Shown: positions 37,760 to 49,304 of the stretch, in pieces
Layout: each line of letters starts with the position of its first letter
How positions within the stretch are numbered: the stretch's first letter is position 1
From: Chitinophagaceae bacterium
Lineage (GTDB): Bacteria > Bacteroidota > Bacteroidia > Chitinophagales > Chitinophagaceae
Length of the DNA: 64,000 nucleotides
Assembly (NCBI GenBank): GCA_016713965.1
Contig: JADJOC010000009.1
Location: 1,116,001 to 1,180,000, forward strand
Direction of reading: 5' to 3'
The notes under the pieces: generated by a model
What the model was told of the DNA's origin: nothing
Database searches by the model: none
Seen by the model: the letters and a program-made list of their open reading frames with translations, nothing else
Program-made: the position numbers and the translations under genes

Positions 37760-39087
37760 TTAATGCTTAAACTGGCGAAGGCCGGTTATTATCATAACCA
37801 AATTATTTTGACGGCAGTATTCTATCGAGTCATTATCCCGCTTAGAGCCACCCGGCTGTATAAATGCCGATATACCAGCCTCATGTGCAATTTTTACACA
37901 ATCATCAAATGGAAAAAATGCATCACTTGCCAAAACAGCATCTTTCAAATCAAAATTAAACTGCCGGGCTTTTTCCAGTGCATGGCGCAATGCATCAACC
38001 CTGGAAGTCTGTCCGCACCCCTTCCCGATCAGCTGCATATTTTTTACCAAAGCAATCGCATTGCTTTTTAAATGTTTAGCAATAATATTCGCAAAAGAAG
38101 GTTGGCCTTTTCTGTTTCAGTGCTTTCCCTGGCACCGGCTCTTTCCACTCCATCACATTATCAATATCGTTTTCCTGCACAAGTGTACCATTCAATATCG
38201 ATTTAAATTGATGGCTATACAAATGTGATGCTGCACTTATTTTATGTAATAAAATAATCCTGTTCTTCTTAGTTTGCAAAATATCCAAAGCATCGCCATC
38301 ATAACCCGGTGCAATTATCACTTCAAAAAATAAATCACTAATAGCCGCCGCTGTAGCTTTATCTAACGGGGTATTACAAACCAACACCCCGCCAAATGCA
38401 CTCTCAGGATCACCGGCCAGCGCTCCATCCCAAGCTGCTTTTATATTATTTCGCACTGCAATACCACATACATTGGTATGCTTTATAATAGCAAACACAC
38501 TAGACTTATTTTCTGTAAACTCATTAATCAACGCTATTGCAGCATCTACATCCACCAGGTTATTATATGACAGTTCTTTACCATGCAATTTATCAAACAG
38601 CACATCTGCCTTACCAAAAAAAATACCTTTTTGATGAGGGTTTTCTCCATAGCGCAGCACATTTTTTTGCTGCCCAAAAGGACTGCTTAAGCTGGTAGCA
38701 TTAAAGTAATTAGATTTTTTCAATAATTAAATTTTCATCATTTGTGGATTTTACTGTTTCTTCAAAAGGATATAAATCAACGATCACCAGGTCAAAAGCA
38801 GGAATATTATACTGCTGCATTTCCTGCTTATCCACAACATTGTCTTTACGCCCTAAAATACCACCAAATACTGATGGATGCAATGTTTTTACCCTGCCGC
38901 CTAAAATGGAAGGATAATGGGTAAGTGTTTCTACCCCGGTGCATGGCACCTGCAATGCTTCAATAAATTGTTGTGTGCCCCCGGTAGAATAAATGGTTAC
39001 ACCCAGTTGGTGCAATAACTGTATAATATTTTCTAACCCGTCTTTATAAAAAACAGAGATGAGCGCTGAGGTAATTTTTTTTTGCAT
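37760..39087 (-). pseudogene. purH: Bifunctional purine biosynthesis protein PurH, with deletion and frameshifts
   Basis: PurH does the last two steps of IMP synthesis (AICAR formyltransferase and IMP cyclohydrolase). The N-terminal cyclohydrolase part has STGGTQQFIE, GRVKTLHPSVFGGIL and VIVDLYPFEETV. The transformylase part has LRYGENPHQ, LSYNNLVDVDAA, IIKHTNVCG, SAFGGVLV, GCGQTSRVDALRHA and ASDAFFPFDD. Between NLIIEKI and SNYFN about 60 residues are missing, including the conserved DIGGxxMIRAAAKN segment. A second gap or frame change lies near 38085-38100. Start MQKKITSAL at 39087. Either the genome has lost this function, or about 180 bp was lost in assembly. Confidence 0.85.
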
Positions 39088-39170
39088 GATTTGTAAGGCA
39101 ATTTTTTTGTAACCAACTTTTGGTCCCTGATGAAACTTCGGAGGCGACGCTCCATTCATCGAAAGTACTA

Positions 39171-41288
39171 CTATTTAGCTTTTATATTCTCATATTCCAA
39201 ATCCATTTCAAAAGCACCTTTTTCCGGTACGGAATAATATTGCAAATGTAATTGTTCACAGTCCCTTTCCCATTTGTCAATTCTCCACCAACTGTTTGAT
39301 GCATCGAAAATATAATATTTGCAATTAAAAATTTTGTTGAGTTGTTCTATATATACTTTTGCATTTTTCGAAATGATTATATAATCCATATCAATTTTTT
39401 CCAATGGCTGCTCAAATAATAAAGTCTTATCCAGGATAAATATTTTTTTTGTGCCCGCCTGCAAAAATCTTCCATTCTCAAACAAGATGGGTATATTATT
39501 TACCTGTTGTTTTAATTGCAGGCTAATCCTGCCGGGTTTAAGATGAAAATTTTGCAACAAACTGTCTTGTAATAAAATACTGTCGCCGATAAATTTATAA
39601 TTATTTCCATACACTATATCTATGGCCTGGTACCCGGGTACATTATACACTATTAACTTTTTTTGATTTTTAGTTCCCCAGCTATTAAAAGCAGTTAAAG
39701 CAAAAAACATAGCAAGGCAAACTAATGAAACTTTGAAATATGCCTTCCTTTTATTTAGCAGCCAGGCACATATACCTATTACTATTGCATACAGTAATCC
39801 TGTAGAATAAATATTTGCTGAAATTTTATCCCATAATGCAAAAGGAAGTTTATTGATGCCCAGGATAATTTCATTCATTAACCATATCAGCCAATGAACA
39901 ACTTTGCCGATATATACTGCTACAGCAGGTATCCACGCAAATGCTATTAAAAATATTTCTACAAATAAAATGATACTGGATAAAGGAACTGCCACTAAAT
40001 TGGTAAATAAAAATAAATTTGGAAACTGATGAAAATAATAAATGCAAACAGGGAAGGTAAGCACCTGCGCTGCAAGTGAAACAGCTGTTAATTTCCACAC
40101 CTTATCTAGCCATTTATTTTTAATAAGCCAGCAACGGTAAATAGGTGGCTGAAGCAATACAATACCCAGTACGGCTAGGTAAGACAATTGAAAACCTACA
40201 TCCCATAAAAAATAGGGGTTATAACAAAGTAATAAAAAAGCAGAGGCTGCTAATGAATTATAAATAGAAGATTTTTTAGCAAAATTTTCTCCAATTACAA
40301 TACAGGTAAACATTACAGCGCTTCGTAACACTGAAGCAGATGCCCCGGTCAAAATAGAAAATAACCAAAGGCAGGTAAGCACAAATATCACCTTTACAAT
40401 TTTTGACTTTTTTATAAAAGGAATTTTATTAAACAGCCAAAGCAGCATTACATAAATCAGCCCTAAATGCAAGCCACTTATAGCAATGATATGCACTACG
40501 CCTGTATTGCTGTATGCCTGTACGAGGTCTTTATCCAGGTCTTCTTTATATCCTATTAATAATGCTTCTGACACACCTAGCTCAGTGTCACCTTTAATAT
40601 TACTTTTTAATATGCGTAATATTTTTTCTTTAGCGTTAAAAATGAATGTCTTAAACCAATTATCCTCATTAATATTTAGTTTGACCCAATCTTTTTCTTT
40701 CAAAAACACATTATGAAAAATATGCTGGAACCCTGCATAACGTTCATAATTAAACGCACCGGGATTACCTGAATTTTTTATTCTTTGCAGAGGTTTGCTT
40801 AGTAAAATTTTATCTCCGTACCGTAAAGTATTTACCAGGCTGTCTTTTGAAAAATATAACAGCACTTTGCCTGTGCAGCTAATATTTTTGTCTCCATCAA
40901 TTATTGATGCTATTGATGCTTCTGCCTTAAAAGATTTGGATTTTTCAACAAGCGGCTCATTTAGCTTTAGTATTATATAATTACTATCCGTATAATAATT
41001 TCCTAACCAGTTTTTTTCATTCCTGATATCATTTTGCCAGGTAATAAATAAACCAAATACTATTATTAGCAATTGTAATAAAAAACCTTGTATGCCTTTT
41101 ACTTTAAACCGGATAGCAATAGGCAAAAAACGAAACAAAATAAATGCAATCAAAAAACAGATAACAGATAGCAAAATATAGTGCAAAGCAAATTGCACAT
41201 ACCATTGCAGGATAATGCCTGCAATTAGTGGCAATAACAATCTAAGGAAAGGTGCCTTTTTCCAGACAGGTATTATGGGTGTGTTCAT
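39171..41288 (-). CDS. comEC: ComEC/Rec2-family DNA uptake membrane protein
   Basis: The 705-residue protein has two N-terminal helices and a DUF4131 region (residues about 60-200, with KVLLYFSKDSL and NPGAFNYERYAGFQ). The competence core follows with VVHIIAISGLHLGLIYVMLLWL and LTGASASVLRSAVMFT, and about nine further helices. The C-terminal 170 residues are soluble but short and lack the usual HxHxDH metallo-beta-lactamase motif, common in Bacteroidota ComEC. It would form the inner-membrane channel for single-stranded DNA. Upstream of purH on the same strand. Confidence 0.88.
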   Translation of the reverse strand: MNTPIIPVWKKAPFLRLLLPLIAGIILQWYVQFALHYILLSVICFLIAFILFRFLPIAIRFKVKGIQGFLLQLLIIVFGLFITWQNDIRNEKNWLGNYYTDSNYIILKLNEPLVEKSKSFKAEASIASIIDGDKNISCTGKVLLYFSKDSLVNTLRYGDKILLSKPLQRIKNSGNPGAFNYERYAGFQHIFHNVFLKEKDWVKLNINEDNWFKTFIFNAKEKILRILKSNIKGDTELGVSEALLIGYKEDLDKDLVQAYSNTGVVHIIAISGLHLGLIYVMLLWLFNKIPFIKKSKIVKVIFVLTCLWLFSILTGASASVLRSAVMFTCIVIGENFAKKSSIYNSLAASAFLLLCYNPYFLWDVGFQLSYLAVLGIVLLQPPIYRCWLIKNKWLDKVWKLTAVSLAAQVLTFPVCIYYFHQFPNLFLFTNLVAVPLSSIILFVEIFLIAFAWIPAVAVYIGKVVHWLIWLMNEIILGINKLPFALWDKISANIYSTGLLYAIVIGICAWLLNKRKAYFKVSLVCLAMFFALTAFNSWGTKNQKKLIVYNVPGYQAIDIVYGNNYKFIGDSILLQDSLLQNFHLKPGRISLQLKQQVNNIPILFENGRFLQAGTKKIFILDKTLLFEQPLEKIDMDYIIISKNAKVYIEQLNKIFNCKYYIFDASNSWWRIDKWERDCEQLHLQYYSVPEKGAFEMDLEYENIKAK

Positions 41289-41352
41289 ATTAGCATTGCA
41301 AAGATGCTAATTATTTTTAGTAAAAAATATGATTTATTGGATTAATAGACAG

Positions 41353-41462
41353 TACCCTGCGCCATTACGGGGTTACCTGTGGCAACCTGGCGATAATTTT
41401 ACCCTCCGGCACAGCCAGCAGGCATGTACCGGAGGGGCTTTGCTAAAAGCTAATAATGCCGC
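41353..41462. repeat. Duplicated 3'-flank of array gene A
   Basis: taccctgcgccattacgggg and the roughly 110 bases that follow, up to the stop of gene A, recur with about 5% difference at 54353-54461 after gene F. The gene and its 3' flank were therefore copied together. Confidence 0.75.
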
Positions 41463-43714
41463 TTACTTTTGACCGGCAGCTTCCAACTTTTCAAGGCGGT
41501 GCAGCAAGGATTGTATTTGCTCCTGCTGCTCTTGAATTTGCTGCTGCTGCTCCTTATTACGTTTTGCCTGTTGTTCTTTTCTGCTATTAAGGATTGTATT
41601 TGCTGTTGCTGCTCTTTAATAGCCTGAATGGGCTCGCACTCATGTGGTTATAGCTACCGATAAGTAACCCTGCTCATTTTCACTTACCAGCTCCGGAAAC
41701 TGTTGTTGTACTTCCTGGGCACTAAAGCCTATCTGATGTTCACCGGGATGTGTTTGTGTATTGATAAAATTGTAAGTGATAGGTTGGATATGGGCTATTT
41801 TACCCATCACTTTCTCCAGAGGAAGAACATCTTTTTTTAGCCGGATATCAGAATTTTCTTTAAGCGTTCCTGCCAGTTCTGCATTACCATTGCGGCGTAC
41901 AAAAAAAGCATCGCTGCGGATGTTAGCTGATATACCATTGCCAATTTGAAACACTTTATCGCCAGGTAACGGCAACGCATTTGGAGGCAAATTTTGTATT
42001 AAGTTATACCGGCCTATTGCCAGCGAATACTTGGCCTCAGCAATAGTTCCCTGCCCCATCGCCGTGGAACTCTCACCCATAGCAGTTGCTTGCCACCCCA
42101 TCGCCGTGGAGGTAAGACCGAGAGCACTTGTTCCATAGCCCATCGCCGTGGAAGTAGCACCTTGGGCTTTGGTATCATGCCCCATCGCCGTGGATATTTG
42201 ACCGGAAGCAATAGTCCCCTGTCCCATCGCCGTGGAGTTAAAACCGGAAGCAGTTGTTAGCCATCCCATCGCCGTGGAGTTAGAACCGGAAGCAGTTGTA
42301 CTAGAACCCATCGCCGTGGAGTTAGAACCGGAAGCAGTAGTTTGCCACCCCATCGCCGTAGAGCTTTCACCAGAAGCAGTTGTTCAGAACCCATCGCCGT
42401 GGAAGTAACGCCTTCGGCTTTGGTTTCAAACCCCATCGCCGTGGATCTTTCGGCAGAAGCAGTTGTTCCATAGCCCATCGCCGTGGAGGTAATACCGGAA
42501 GCAGTTGTTTTAATCCCCATCGCCGTGGATCTAGGACCGGAAGCAGTTGTTTTCCACCCCATCGCCGTGGATCTATCATTGGAAGCAGTAGTCGCCTGTC
42601 CCATCGCCGTGGAGTAGTCACCGGAAGCAGTTGTTTCATACCCCATCGCCGTGGATTGGTTACCGGAAGCAGTTGTATTATATCCCATCGCCGTGGAGCG
42701 GTCACCGGAAGCAGTAGTTTGCCACCCCATCGCCGTGGAGTAATTACCTATAGCAGTTGTATTATCCCCCATCGCCGTGGAACGGCTACCGAAAGCAGTG
42801 GTTTCCCATCCCATCGCCGTGGAACGGCTACCGGAAGCAGTTGTTCTAGAACCCATCGCCGTGGAAGTAAGGCCGGAAGCTGTTGTTCCAGACCCCATCG
42901 CCGTAGAGGTATCACCGGAAGCAGTGGTTAGCCATCCCATCGCCGTGGATCTAGGACCGGAAGCAGTTGTTTTCCACCCCATCGCCGTGGAGTTAGAACC
43001 GGAAGCAGTAGTTTGCCACCCCATCGCCGTGGAGTGAGAACCGGAAGCTGTTGTTTCAAACCCCATCGCCGTGGAAGTATAACCGGAAGCAGAGGTGTTG
43101 TACCCACTGGCAAAAGACCTTAACCCCACATTGACATCATCCCAATCCGCATTAGTCACCTCTCCCGCCCGAAAAGCTGCTTTAGCAGGTATCCACATCA
43201 GCCTACGGCCTGCACCAGACACAGGCGTTATCCCTGTATTCTCATCGCCTCTGGCTAAAAGTGTGCCTCCCCTGGTGATGCGGTAACCTTCTATCCCATC
43301 ACGCTTAAATATCACATCGGCATCGTCGGTTGTGCCCATAAAAGCTAAATCAGTAAGATTACTATTACCAGTTATCAGCCAGCCAGCTCCTTCATTTTCG
43401 TCAATCAATTTTATCCATGCAGGAAGCACGGAGGATCCTGAATTGTAATAATACCCAATACCTCTGCCTCCCACCATGTTTGCATTTGTGTTAAATACCA
43501 GCAAACTGTTTGCAGGGTTTGGGATGGTTACTTTGTCATTAACATCGGTTAAAGCTGTGCGGGGGATTAACAGCCCTTTGTTGGTGGCCTTTACCTCCAG
43601 CATAGCTGAGGGGTGGGGAGGGGTTTTATCATTGGCAATGCCTACATTTTGGCCAAAAGACATGGCAGCCCCCAAAAATAGTAAACCGCCGGTGAGTAAT
43701 ATTGATTTTGTCAT
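41463..43714 (-). CDS. Array gene A: secreted YadA-head-repeat / S74 fibre protein, frameshifted
   Basis: The signal peptide (MTKSILLTGGLLFLGAAMSFG) is followed by a conserved N-domain of type I (SLLVFNTNANMVGGRG, GITPVSGAGRRLMWIPAK). About 26 head repeats of the form STAMGxxTTASGxx come next, then the S74 chaperone domain with its cleavage-type site SDIRLKKDV and HIQPITYNF, HPGEHQIGFSAQEV. The C-terminal coiled coil ends in LEAAGQK. Such repeats form left-handed beta-rolls in trimers, and S74 domains trimerise fibres then cleave themselves off. Indels at about 42384 and within 41570-41645 break the frame; paralogues show the intact version. Starts upstream of MTKS are not shared with paralogues. 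Confidence 0.82.
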
Positions 43715-43925
43715 AGCATAGATATTTTTCATTATGTTTTGCATTTTAAGTGTTGTTGACTGAAATTTGTATGCAGTAAAATTAAAGGTTCTTTTCAAAC
43801 TGACAAAAAAATGGTGTTCCGGTATGATTTACCGATAAGCTATTGTGCCATTCTCCTTCCCCGCAGAGTTTCCTCCGCAACGGCTTGTGTAGGAAGGCAG
43901 GAACTCCGCGGAGTAGAGGCAGCCC

Positions 43926-44003
43926 AAAAAGAGTAGAAGTTCAGATTCAAGATGTAAAATAGCCGCAGAGCCCCTTGGCCAACACGCAAAAGCTATGCAA
44001 GGA
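43926..44003. repeat. Dispersed repeat, copy 1
   Basis: About 78 bp starting aaaaagagtagaagttcaga and ending agctatgcaagga recur with three or four differences at 60198-60276. It lies in the gap between genes A and B. Confidence 0.7.
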
Positions 44004-44040
44004 GACTTCTGCAAGGAAGCGGAAGCGTAAATATGCCATA

Positions 44041-44070
44041 AAAAACCTCCGTGCTAGCAGAGGTTTTTTT
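44041..44070. terminator. Terminator downstream of array gene B
   Basis: AAAACCTC and GAGGTTTTTTT form a stem around cgtgctagca. T-runs flank it on both strands, so it can end the minus-strand transcript of gene B. Confidence 0.65.
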
Positions 44071-44090
44071 ACAACTATTTTAAAATATTA

Positions 44091-46017
44091 CTATTTGTTT
44101 AGCATCATTTTTTCAAGCTTTTCGATTCGTTTCTCCAAATCTGCATTTTTAGCATTCAACACATCATTTATTTTTTCCTGGTTTGTAATTTTTTCTTCTT
44201 GTTTTTTAATAATCTCCTGCTGCTCTTTAATGGCCTGGATAGCTACCGCTGTCATTTGAGGATAATTAACCGACAAGTATCCATTATCGGTTTTATTGAC
44301 CAGCTCTGGAAACTCTTGCGCAATTTCCTGAGCGCTAAAGCCAATTTGATGCGTGGAAGGATAGTTGTTTTTATCCTTGAAATAATACATAATTGGCTGA
44401 ATTTTATCAATATTGCTCAATACATCCTGTAATGGAGCAATGGCTGTTTTTCAGGCGGATGTCGGAGGGGTAAAACGTCCCGTTGGCTGTTAGGCTGCCT
44501 GTTATTATTAAATTTCCGCTACGGGTGAGATACATAATGTCTTTACGGTCATTTACACTTGTACTTATTCCATCACCAACTTGAAATACCCTGTCATTAC
44601 TATTGGGGGTTTCTGGATTACCAGGAGCAATTACATTATACCTGCCAAATACAACACCACCATAGATATTTGTAACTGTACCTAACCCCATTGCCGTGGA
44701 ATAATTCGCACCAGCTGTAGTATTAGCACCCATTGCTGTGGAAGCAGTTCCGCTGGCTGTAGTATTAGCACCCATTGCCGTAGAAGAATTTCCGTTAGCT
44801 GTAGTCTCAGATCCCATTGCTGTGGAATTAAACCCGATGGCTGTAGTCTCAAATCCCATTGCCGTAGAACCATTCCCGCTGGCTGTAGTATAAGATCCCA
44901 TTGCTGTGGAATGATTCCCGCTAGCTGTAGTGCTAAGGCCCATTGCCGTGGAATAAAACTGGCTGGCCGTAGTACTATAACCCATTGCTGTGGAATAATC
45001 CTTGCTGGCAATAGTATTATAACCCATTGCCGTGGAATAGTCCCCACTGGCTTTAGTATTATAACCCATTGCTGTAGAATACCTCCTACTGGCTGTAGTG
45101 CCATATCCCATTGCCGTAGAAGTATCACCGGAAGCAACTGTATTAGACCCCATCGCCGTGGAATTTTCCCCGCTGGCCGTAGTCTCATAACCGATTGCCG
45201 TAGAATACCTCCCGCTGGCTTTAGTGCCATATCCCATTGCCGTGGAATAATCCTTGCTGGCTATAGTGCCATATCCAATTGCCGTGGAATATTCCTTGCT
45301 GGCTGTAGTATAAGATCCCATTGCCGTGGAATAAAGCCCGCTGGCTGTAGTATTAAAGCCCATTGCCGTGGAAGTAAGCCCGCTGGCTGTAGTATTAATA
45401 CCCGTAGCAAAAGAATAAAGACCAACATTACCATCATTCCAAGAAGCATCAGTAACAGCACCTGCCCTAAAAGCTCCCTTTGCAGGAATCCACATCAGCC
45501 GCCGCCCTGCACCAGACACAGGCGTTATCCCTGTATTCTCATCGCCTCTGGCTAAAAGGGCGCCTCCCTTGGTGATGCGGTAACCTTCTATCCCATCACG
45601 CTTAAATATCACATCGGCATCGTCGGTTGTGCCCATAAAAGCTAAATCAGTAAGATTACTGTTACCAGTTATCAGCCAGCCAGCTTCTTCACTTTCGTCA
45701 ATCAATTTTATCCATGCAGGAAGCTCGGAGGATCCTGAATTGTAATAATACCCAATACCTCTGCCTCCCACCATGTTTGCATTTGTGTTAAATACCAGCA
45801 AACTGTTTGCAGGGTTTGGGATGGTAACTTTGTCATTAACATCGGTTAAAGCTACCCGGGGGATTAACAGCCCTTTGTTAGATGATTTGACATCGAGCAT
45901 AGCCGAGGGATTTGCTACTGTGCCATCAGCATTTATAGCCATACCCTGAGCATCGCTTCTTTGCACATAAGCCACTTGAAGAAGAGCAATGATTGCCAAT
46001 TTAATGTAGTTTTTCAT
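44091..46017 (-). CDS. Array gene B: secreted YadA-head-repeat / S74 fibre protein, frameshifted
   Basis: Signal peptide of a second type (MKNYIKLAIIALLQVAYVQ), N-domain type I, about 17 head repeats (STAMGYNTKASGDY style, in which codons read CCCATTGCCGTGGA on the plus strand). A YNVIAPGNPETPNSNDRVFQ linker leads to the S74 domain (YPSDIRLK, DKIQPIMYYFKD, STHQIGFSAQEIAQEF) and a coiled coil. The frame breaks at about 44451, where gene B reads GCTGTTTTTCAGG and the otherwise near-identical gene C reads GCTGTTTTCAGG. This is direct evidence of a one-T insertion in a homopolymer. Confidence 0.82.
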
Positions 46018-46147
46018 CTGTATATATATTTAATTTAATCACATCGCTGCTTGCGATGTATAAATCTGTTAACAATAAGCAGAATATTACTTCCTGCATG
46101 GTAAAATTACTAAAAATATTCAGAAAAAATCGGTTTAAATAAAATAG
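46018..46147 (-). promoter_or_regulatory. Conserved leader region of gene B (type beta)
   Basis: This region is nearly identical to 49007-49137 upstream of gene C (aagcagaatattacttcctg, then the gtaaaattactaaaaatatt block). It is unlike the leaders of A, D, E and F. Each copy adjoins a 133-bp MITE. It presumably holds the promoter; no -33/-7 boxes can be assigned with confidence. Confidence 0.45.
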
Positions 46148-46280
46148 TAGAGGCTGTCTCATAAGTAAAAAAATTTATCATATTGAGTTTATCGAAATAT
46201 GAAATTATTTTGTTATCAATTAGTATCACATTTATATAAAATTAATGTGATGCTAAATTGGACTTTTGAGACAGCCTCTA
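46148..46280. mobile_element. MITE-like element 1, TAGAGGCTGTCTCA ends
   Basis: 133 bp with terminal inverted repeats TAGAGGCTGTCTCATAAGT / CTTTTGAGACAGCCTCTA, AT-rich and without coding capacity. It is nearly identical to 49138-49270. Both lie in the gap between a type-beta leader and the end of the preceding array gene. Confidence 0.75.
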
Positions 46281-46314
46281 AATAATATTTTGGGGCGACA
46301 GGTGTAGTAATGGA

Positions 46315-49006
46315 CTACTTATTAGGTGTCAACAATTTTTCTACTTGTTCAAGCCGCTTTTTTATTTCACTGTTCTCAACATTTAATTTATCAATTAAAA
46401 CTTGTTGTTGCATAATTTTTTTATCCTGGCTTTCAATTATTCTGTCTTGGCTTTTATTCTGTTTATCCTGGCTTTCAATAATCTCTTGCTGCTCTTTAAT
46501 GGCCTGGATAGCTACCGCTGTCATTTGAGGATAATTAACCGACAAGTATCCATTATCAGTTTTATTGACCAGCTCTGGAAACTCTTGCGCAATTTCCTGA
46601 GCGCTAAAGCCAATTTGATGCGTGGAAGGATAGTTGTTTTTATCCTTGAAATAATACATAATTGGCTGAATTTTATCAATATTGCTCAATACATCCTGTA
46701 ATGGAGCAATGGCTGTTTTCAGGCGGATGTCGGAGGGGTAAAGTGTCCCGTTGGCTGTTAGGCTGCCTGTTATTATTAAATTTCCGCTACGGGTGAGATA
46801 CATAATGTCTTTACGGTCATTTACACTTGCACTTATTCCATCACCAACTTGAAATACCCTGTCATTACTATTGGGGGCTTTTGGATGACCAAGAGCAATT
46901 GCATTATACCTGCCAAATACGACACCACCATAGATATTTGTAACTGTACCGAGCCCCATTACCGTGGAATAATATCCGTTTGCAGTCGCATTACTACCCA
47001 TTGCCGTGGAAACAAGCCCGCTGGCTGTAGTCACACTACCCATTGCCGTGGAACTAAACTCAATGGCTTTAGTATTATTACCCATTGCCGTGGAATTAAA
47101 CCCGCTGGCTGTAGTAGTATTACCCATTGCCGTGGAAGACCAACCGGAAGCAGTAGTGTTATCTCCCATTGCTGTGGAATAATTCCCGCTGGCTTTAGTT
47201 TCATAACCCATTGCTGTGGAACGAAGCCCGCTGGCTGTAGTCTCAGCTCCCATTGCCGTGGAGGTATCACCGGAAGCAAGTGTATTAGACCCCATCGCCG
47301 TGGAGTACTTACCCATAGCAGTTGTTCTAGTACCCATCGCCGTGGAAGTAAAGCCGGAAGCAGTGGTTTGCCACCCCATCGCCGTGGAAGTAGCACCTTC
47401 GGCTTTGGTATTATACCCCATCGCCGTAGAGGTATCACCGGAAGCTTTTGTATCAACCCCCATCGCCGTGGAGCGCCTACCGGAAGCAGTGGTTTGCCAC
47501 CCCATCGCCGTGGAAGTAGAGCCGAAAGCTGTTGTTCCAACCCCCATCGCCGTGGAGTTAAGACCTTCGGCTAGGGTATTATACCCCATCGCAGTAGAGT
47601 AATTACCCATAGCAGTTGTTCCAACCCCCATCGCTGTGGATTGGTCACCTTCGGCTAGGGTATTATACCCCATCGCCGTGGAAGTAACACCTTTGGCTTT
47701 GGTATTATACCCCATCGCCGTGGAAGCAACACCTTCGGCTAGGGTAGTATGCCCCATCGCCGTGGAGTACTTACCCATAGCAGTTGTTCTAGTACCCATC
47801 GCCGTGGAAGTAGCACCTTTGGCTAGGGTATTAGACCCCATCGCCGTAGAGGTATCACCGGAAGCAACTGTATTAGACCCCATCGCCGTGGAGTACTTAC
47901 CCATAGCAGTTGTTCTAGTACCCATCGCCGTGGAAGTAGCACCTTTGGCTAGGGTATTAGACCCCATCGCCGTAGAGGTATCACCGGAAGCAACTGTATT
48001 AGACCCCATCGCCGTGGAAGTAACACCGGAAGCAACTGTATTATACCCCATCGCCGTGGAGGTAAGGCCGGAAGCAGTTGTGATAGAACCCATCGCCGTG
48101 GAGTTTTGACCGGAAGCAATTGTTTGTTGCCCCATCGCCGTAGAGGTATCACCGGAAGCAGTTGTTTGATACCCCATCGCCGTGGAGTAACTACCTTCGG
48201 CTTTTGTATAAGACCCCATCGTAGTAGAGATATAACCGGAAGCAGTTGTTTCTAAACCCATCGCCGTGGAGTAGTCATCGGAAGCATTGGTTCCCCACCC
48301 CATCGCCGTGGAGTTAGAACCGGAAGCAGTTGTTTGCCGCCCCATCGCCGTGGAACCTTCACCGGAAGCAACTGTATTGTACCCGCCAGCAAAAGACCTT
48401 AACCCCATTGGCATTATCCCAGTTCGCATTAGTCACCTCTCCCGCCCGAAAGCTTTTAGCAGGTACCCACATCAGCCGCCGCCCTGCTCCCTGCGCAGGG
48501 GTAATGCCGCCAACTGCACTGCCGGTAGCCAGCATAGCTCCGCCTTGTGCCAACCGTACCCCTTCTACTTCCCCACGCTTAAATACTACATCGGCCGCAT
48601 TGGTGCTGCCTACAAAATGTATGGCCGCATCTATATCATTATTACCCCCGAGCAGCCAGGGGGTATTGAATTGACTGTCCAACAGCTTTACCCAAACCGC
48701 ATCCCCATCGTTTTTTACATTGGCATTATAATAATAACCGGGACCCTGCGGAAACTCTTTGTCATTACTGGCTATGTTGTACACCAGCAATGTAGCGGCA
48801 GGGCTGGCAATGGTTACCTTGTCATTTTTATCTGTTAAATCTACCCGGGGGATTAACAGCCCTTTGTTGGTGGCCTTTACCTCCAGCATGGCAGAGGGGT
48901 GGGGAGGGGTTTTATCATCGGCAATGCTTACACCCTGAGCATCGCTTCTTTGTACATAAGCCAGTTGAATAAGTGCAATGATTGCCAATTTAATGTAGTT
49001 TTTCAT
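46315..49006 (-). CDS. Array gene C: secreted YadA-head-repeat / S74 fibre protein, frameshifted
   Basis: The largest repeat domain of the array: about 34 head repeats. The signal peptide matches gene B (MKNYIKLAIIALIQLAYVQ). The N-domain is type II (TLLVYNIASNDKEFPQGPGYYY, WLLGGNNDIDAAIHFVGST, GITPAQGAGRRLMW). The C-terminus is like B (YPSDIRLKTAIAPLQ, HQIGFSAQEIAQEF) with a longer coiled coil (KKIMQQQVLIDKLNVENSEI). The frame breaks at about 48409, where C reads ACCCCATTGGC and D reads ACCCCACATTGGC, a two-base loss. An exact 126-bp duplication (three repeat units) lies at 47754-48005. Confidence 0.82.
47754..48005. repeat. Higher-order tandem duplication (2 x 126 bp) in gene C
   Basis: Three consecutive 42-bp units (protein SNTVASGDTSTAMG, SNTLAKGATSTAMG, TRTTAMGKYSTAMG) occur twice in a row with essentially no DNA difference. 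The offset, measured at agcagttgttctagtaccc, is 126 bp. It shows recent in-register expansion of the repeat domain. Confidence 0.75.
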
Positions 49007-49137
49007 TTATATATATATATTTAATTTAATCACATCACTGCTTGCGATGTATAAATCTGTTAACAATAAGCAGAATATTACTTCCTGCATGGTAAAATTA
49101 CTAAAAATATTCAGAAAAATCGGTTTAAATAAAATAG
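49007..49137 (-). promoter_or_regulatory. Conserved leader region of gene C (type beta)
   Basis: Near-identical to 46018-46147 ahead of gene B. It shares cttgcgatgtataaatctgt and the following 90 bases, so B and C probably have the same expression signals. Confidence 0.45.
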
Positions 49138-49270
49138 TAGAGGCTGTCTCATAAGTAAAAAAATTTATCATATTGAGTTTATCGAAATATGAAATTATTT
49201 TGTTATCAATTAGTATCACATTTATATAAAATTAATGTGATGCTAAATTGAACTTATGAGACAGCCTCTA
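49138..49270. mobile_element. MITE-like element 2, TAGAGGCTGTCTCA ends
   Basis: 133 bp. The ends TAGAGGCTGTCTCATAAGT and ACTTATGAGACAGCCTCTA are a perfect 19-bp inverted repeat. Its body is the same as at 46148-46280. The surrounding sequence is duplicated too, so it was probably copied with the gene rather than inserted twice. Confidence 0.78.
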
Positions 49271-49304
49271 AATACTATTCTGGGGCGACAGGTGTAGTAA
49301 TGGA

